From the NCBI GenBank assembly GCA_002449145.1, contig DKCG01000030.1:1-33600 (forward strand): DNA of 33,600 nucleotides, given 5' to 3'. Origin of the DNA: Christensenella sp. UBA6880 (lineage in GTDB: Bacteria > Bacillota > Clostridia > Christensenellales > CAG-917). The position numbers and the translations under genes are program-made. The notes under the pieces were generated by a model. It saw only the letters and a program-made list of their open reading frames with translations. It did not search any database and had not been told where the DNA came from. Shown here one piece after another: positions 31,871 through 33,600 of the stretch (positions are counted from its first letter, which is position 1; each line of letters opens with the position of its first letter).

Positions 31871-33037
31871 ATGGACAGAATTTATCTCGATCACGCGGCA
31901 ACGACGCCGCTATCGAACAAAGCGTTCGAGGCTATGAAGCCTTACTTTACCGATGTGTTCGGCAATCCTAATTCCCAGCACATATACGGTCGCGAAGCCG
32001 CAAAAGCCGTTGACGAAGCTCGTCAAATGCTTGCAAATTGCATAGGCGCAAAACCGAGCGAGATCTATTTTACCTCTTGCGGTACGGAATCGGACAACTG
32101 GGCTGTCAAAGGCATTGCCCTTCAAAATATTCAAAAAGGCAAACATATCGTCACGTCGGTCATCGAGCATCCTGCGATTTACACCACTTGCAAGCAACTC
32201 GAAAAATACGGCTGGGAAGTAACTTATCTTCCCGTAGACAACGAAGGCTTCGTATCGCCCGAAGATCTCGAAAAGGCAATTCGTCCCGACACGGTTCTTG
32301 TGAGCATAATGTTTGCAAACAACGAAATCGGCACGGTCGAACCTATCAAAGAACTCTGCGAGATTGCACACAAACACGGCGTATTGTTCCACACGGACGC
32401 TGTGCAGGCAACGGGCGCGATTAAGTACAACGTTAAGGATTTGGGCGTGGATATGCTTTCTATGTCTGCACACAAGTTCTACGGTCCGAAAGGAATGGGG
32501 CTGCTGTACGTCAGAAACGGCATCCGCATCGAAAAGTTGCTCACCGGCGGCGAGCAAGAAAGAGCGCATCGCGGCGGCACGACCAACACGCCGGGCGTTG
32601 TGGGTATGGCAGTCGCACTCGACGACGCACTCAAAACCATCGAAGAAGACGACAAATACGTCGCCTCGCTTCGTGACCACTTCGTAGAACGCGTGTTGAA
32701 CGAAATCGACGACATCTACTACAACGGCGCAAAAGACACCTCTAAACGTCTTCCCAACAATGCAAACTTCAGTTTCCGCTATATAGAAGGCGAATCCATC
32801 TTGTTCTCGCTCGACCTTGCGGGAATCAGCGCCTCGTCGGGTTCTGCGTGTTCGTCAGGCTCGCTCGAACCGTCAAGAACGTTGCTCTCAATCGGCGTTC
32901 CCGTCGGCACGGCACACGGTTCGATAAGATTCACGTTCGGCAAGCACAATACGATGGAAGAAGTCGATTACACGGTCACAGAACTCGTCAAGATAGTAAA
33001 ACGACTCAGAGATATGTCGCCTCTTTACAAAAAGTAA
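31871..33037 (+). CDS. Cysteine desulfurase (NifS/IscS type)
   Basis: The 388-residue PLP enzyme takes sulfur from cysteine as a persulfide for Fe-S clusters and thionucleosides. Visible are the start IYLDHAATTPLS, the cofactor-stacking histidine in VIEHPA (H100), HTDAVQATG, the PLP lysine K202 in SAHKFYGPKG, and the catalytic cysteine C327 within SSGSACSSGSLEPS on the long loop typical of group I enzymes. AAGG precedes ATG 31871. It pairs with the scaffold gene downstream. No Rrf2/IscR regulator gene is visible upstream, unlike many isc loci. A role with MnmA in tRNA thiolation is also possible. Confidence 0.96.
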   Translation: MDRIYLDHAATTPLSNKAFEAMKPYFTDVFGNPNSQHIYGREAAKAVDEARQMLANCIGAKPSEIYFTSCGTESDNWAVKGIALQNIQKGKHIVTSVIEHPAIYTTCKQLEKYGWEVTYLPVDNEGFVSPEDLEKAIRPDTVLVSIMFANNEIGTVEPIKELCEIAHKHGVLFHTDAVQATGAIKYNVKDLGVDMLSMSAHKFYGPKGMGLLYVRNGIRIEKLLTGGEQERAHRGGTTNTPGVVGMAVALDDALKTIEEDDKYVASLRDHFVERVLNEIDDIYYNGAKDTSKRLPNNANFSFRYIEGESILFSLDLAGISASSGSACSSGSLEPSRTLLSIGVPVGTAHGSIRFTFGKHNTMEEVDYTVTELVKIVKRLRDMSPLYKK

Positions 33038-33138
33038 TAGGGCAGAAGGGCAGAAACGGCAAAGCACGAAGCGCCGTAAAAACAATTAGTGCGTGAAATA
33101 CGAAATAAATCAAGGCATAGCCTTTAAGGAGTATATAT

Positions 33139-33525
33139 ATGTACAACGAAAAAGTTATGGAAGTTTTTAAGAATCCCCAACATATGGGCGAGGTTGAAAA
33201 CTACAATGCAATCGGCACGGTAGGAAACGAAGTGTGCGGCGATATTATGCAAATCACGATGCGTATCGAAGACAACGTCATCAAGGATGCAAAGTTCAAG
33301 ACGTTCGGTTGCGCAGCGGCAGTTGCTTCGAGTTCGACGGCAACGGGAATGATCATCGGCAAGACGATCGACGAGGCACTCAAACTCACAAACAAGCAAG
33401 TTATCGAGGAACTCAACGGTTTGCCGCCGCAAAAGATTCATTGCTCTGTGCTTGCAGAAGACGCAATCCGTATGGCAATCGAATCTTATCTCAAAGGCGA
33501 AGTTCCCTCAAAGGAAACCATCTGA
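33139..33525 (+). CDS. Fe-S cluster scaffold protein, IscU/NifU N-terminal type
   Basis: The 128-residue protein receives sulfur from the desulfurase and assembles Fe-S clusters. Three ligand cysteines are present: C33 in NEVCGDIM (with the nearby D35), C58 in TFGCAAAVASSS and C102 in KIHCSVLAEDAI. This composition is typical of IscU in Clostridia and lacks extra SufU insertions. AAGGAG lies nine bases before ATG 33139. A 101-base gap separates it from the desulfurase. A terminator follows at 33554. Confidence 0.95.
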   Translation: MYNEKVMEVFKNPQHMGEVENYNAIGTVGNEVCGDIMQITMRIEDNVIKDAKFKTFGCAAAVASSSTATGMIIGKTIDEALKLTNKQVIEELNGLPPQKIHCSVLAEDAIRMAIESYLKGEVPSKETI

Positions 33526-33553
33526 GATAAGCAAGTTCAACTTCACTTTGGAT

Positions 33554-33585
33554 AATCCGCACCCGAAAGGTGCGGATTGTTTTTG
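33554..33585 (+). terminator. Terminator after the IscU gene
   Basis: AATCCGCACC and GGTGCGGATT form a 10-bp perfect stem with loop CGAAA, followed by GTTTTTG. Confidence 0.92.
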
Positions 33586-33600
33586 TATTACAAAACCACC

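Overview
The window is a gene-dense chromosomal segment of a Gram-positive-type bacterium, most likely an uncultured Clostridia-like Bacillota. The evidence is gene content and order: dnaX-ybaB-recR, dnaG-sigma factor-trmK-Nif3, infC-rpmI-rplT, an IscS/IscU pair, a DivIVA-like protein, the class II GalT found mainly in Firmicutes, strong GGAGG-type ribosome binding sites and sigma-70 promoters. All protein genes but one (galT) are on the + strand, which suggests a leading-strand region. The genus cannot be named from sequence alone.

Layout. 1-651: three tRNA genes (Lys-CTT cut by the window edge, Gly-GCC, Leu-TAG). 790-3330: GNAT acetyltransferase, PfkB sugar kinase and mannose-6-phosphate isomerase as one operon. 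3514-7396: a membrane-anchored SPOR-like protein, then dnaX-ybaB-recR, with a frameshifted four-helix-bundle (23S intervening-sequence type) gene inserted before recR. 7397-7833: a gene-free stretch holding a 25-bp hairpin and a degenerate tandem repeat. 7834-13485: divergent galT and galK, then lgt and pncB. 13787-17677: a DivIVA-like protein, type III pantothenate kinase, homoserine dehydrogenase, a phosphopantetheinyl transferase and an acyl carrier protein. 17678-18334: 657 bases without a gene, filled by a dense run of small hairpins. 18335-26461: dnaG, rpoD, trmK, Nif3-like, zinc-ribbon protein and a LacZ-type beta-galactosidase. 26661-31676: thrS, infC-rpmI-rplT behind an attenuator leader, an rRNA/tRNA methyltransferase and yebC. 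31871-33525: cysteine desulfurase and IscU-type scaffold, closed by a terminator.

How the genes work together. LacZ, GalK and GalT give most of a route from intracellular beta-galactosides to UDP-galactose; the sugar kinase and ManA link fructose and mannose to fructose-6-phosphate. CoaX (CoA supply), the phosphopantetheinyl transferase (which uses CoA) and the acyl carrier protein form a metabolic thread. Much of the rest is replication, recombination, transcription and translation machinery.

No CRISPR array, retron, toxin-antitoxin pair, phage or recognised defence system is visible. The least explained material is non-coding: runs of back-to-back mini-hairpins (128-228, 6259-6302, 17796-18154), the 7424-7680 structured repeats, and the IVS-like insertion before recR. 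Codon choice is also striking: several genes contain no in-frame TTA, CTA or TCA over hundreds of codons, which leaves long open antisense frames that are not genes.
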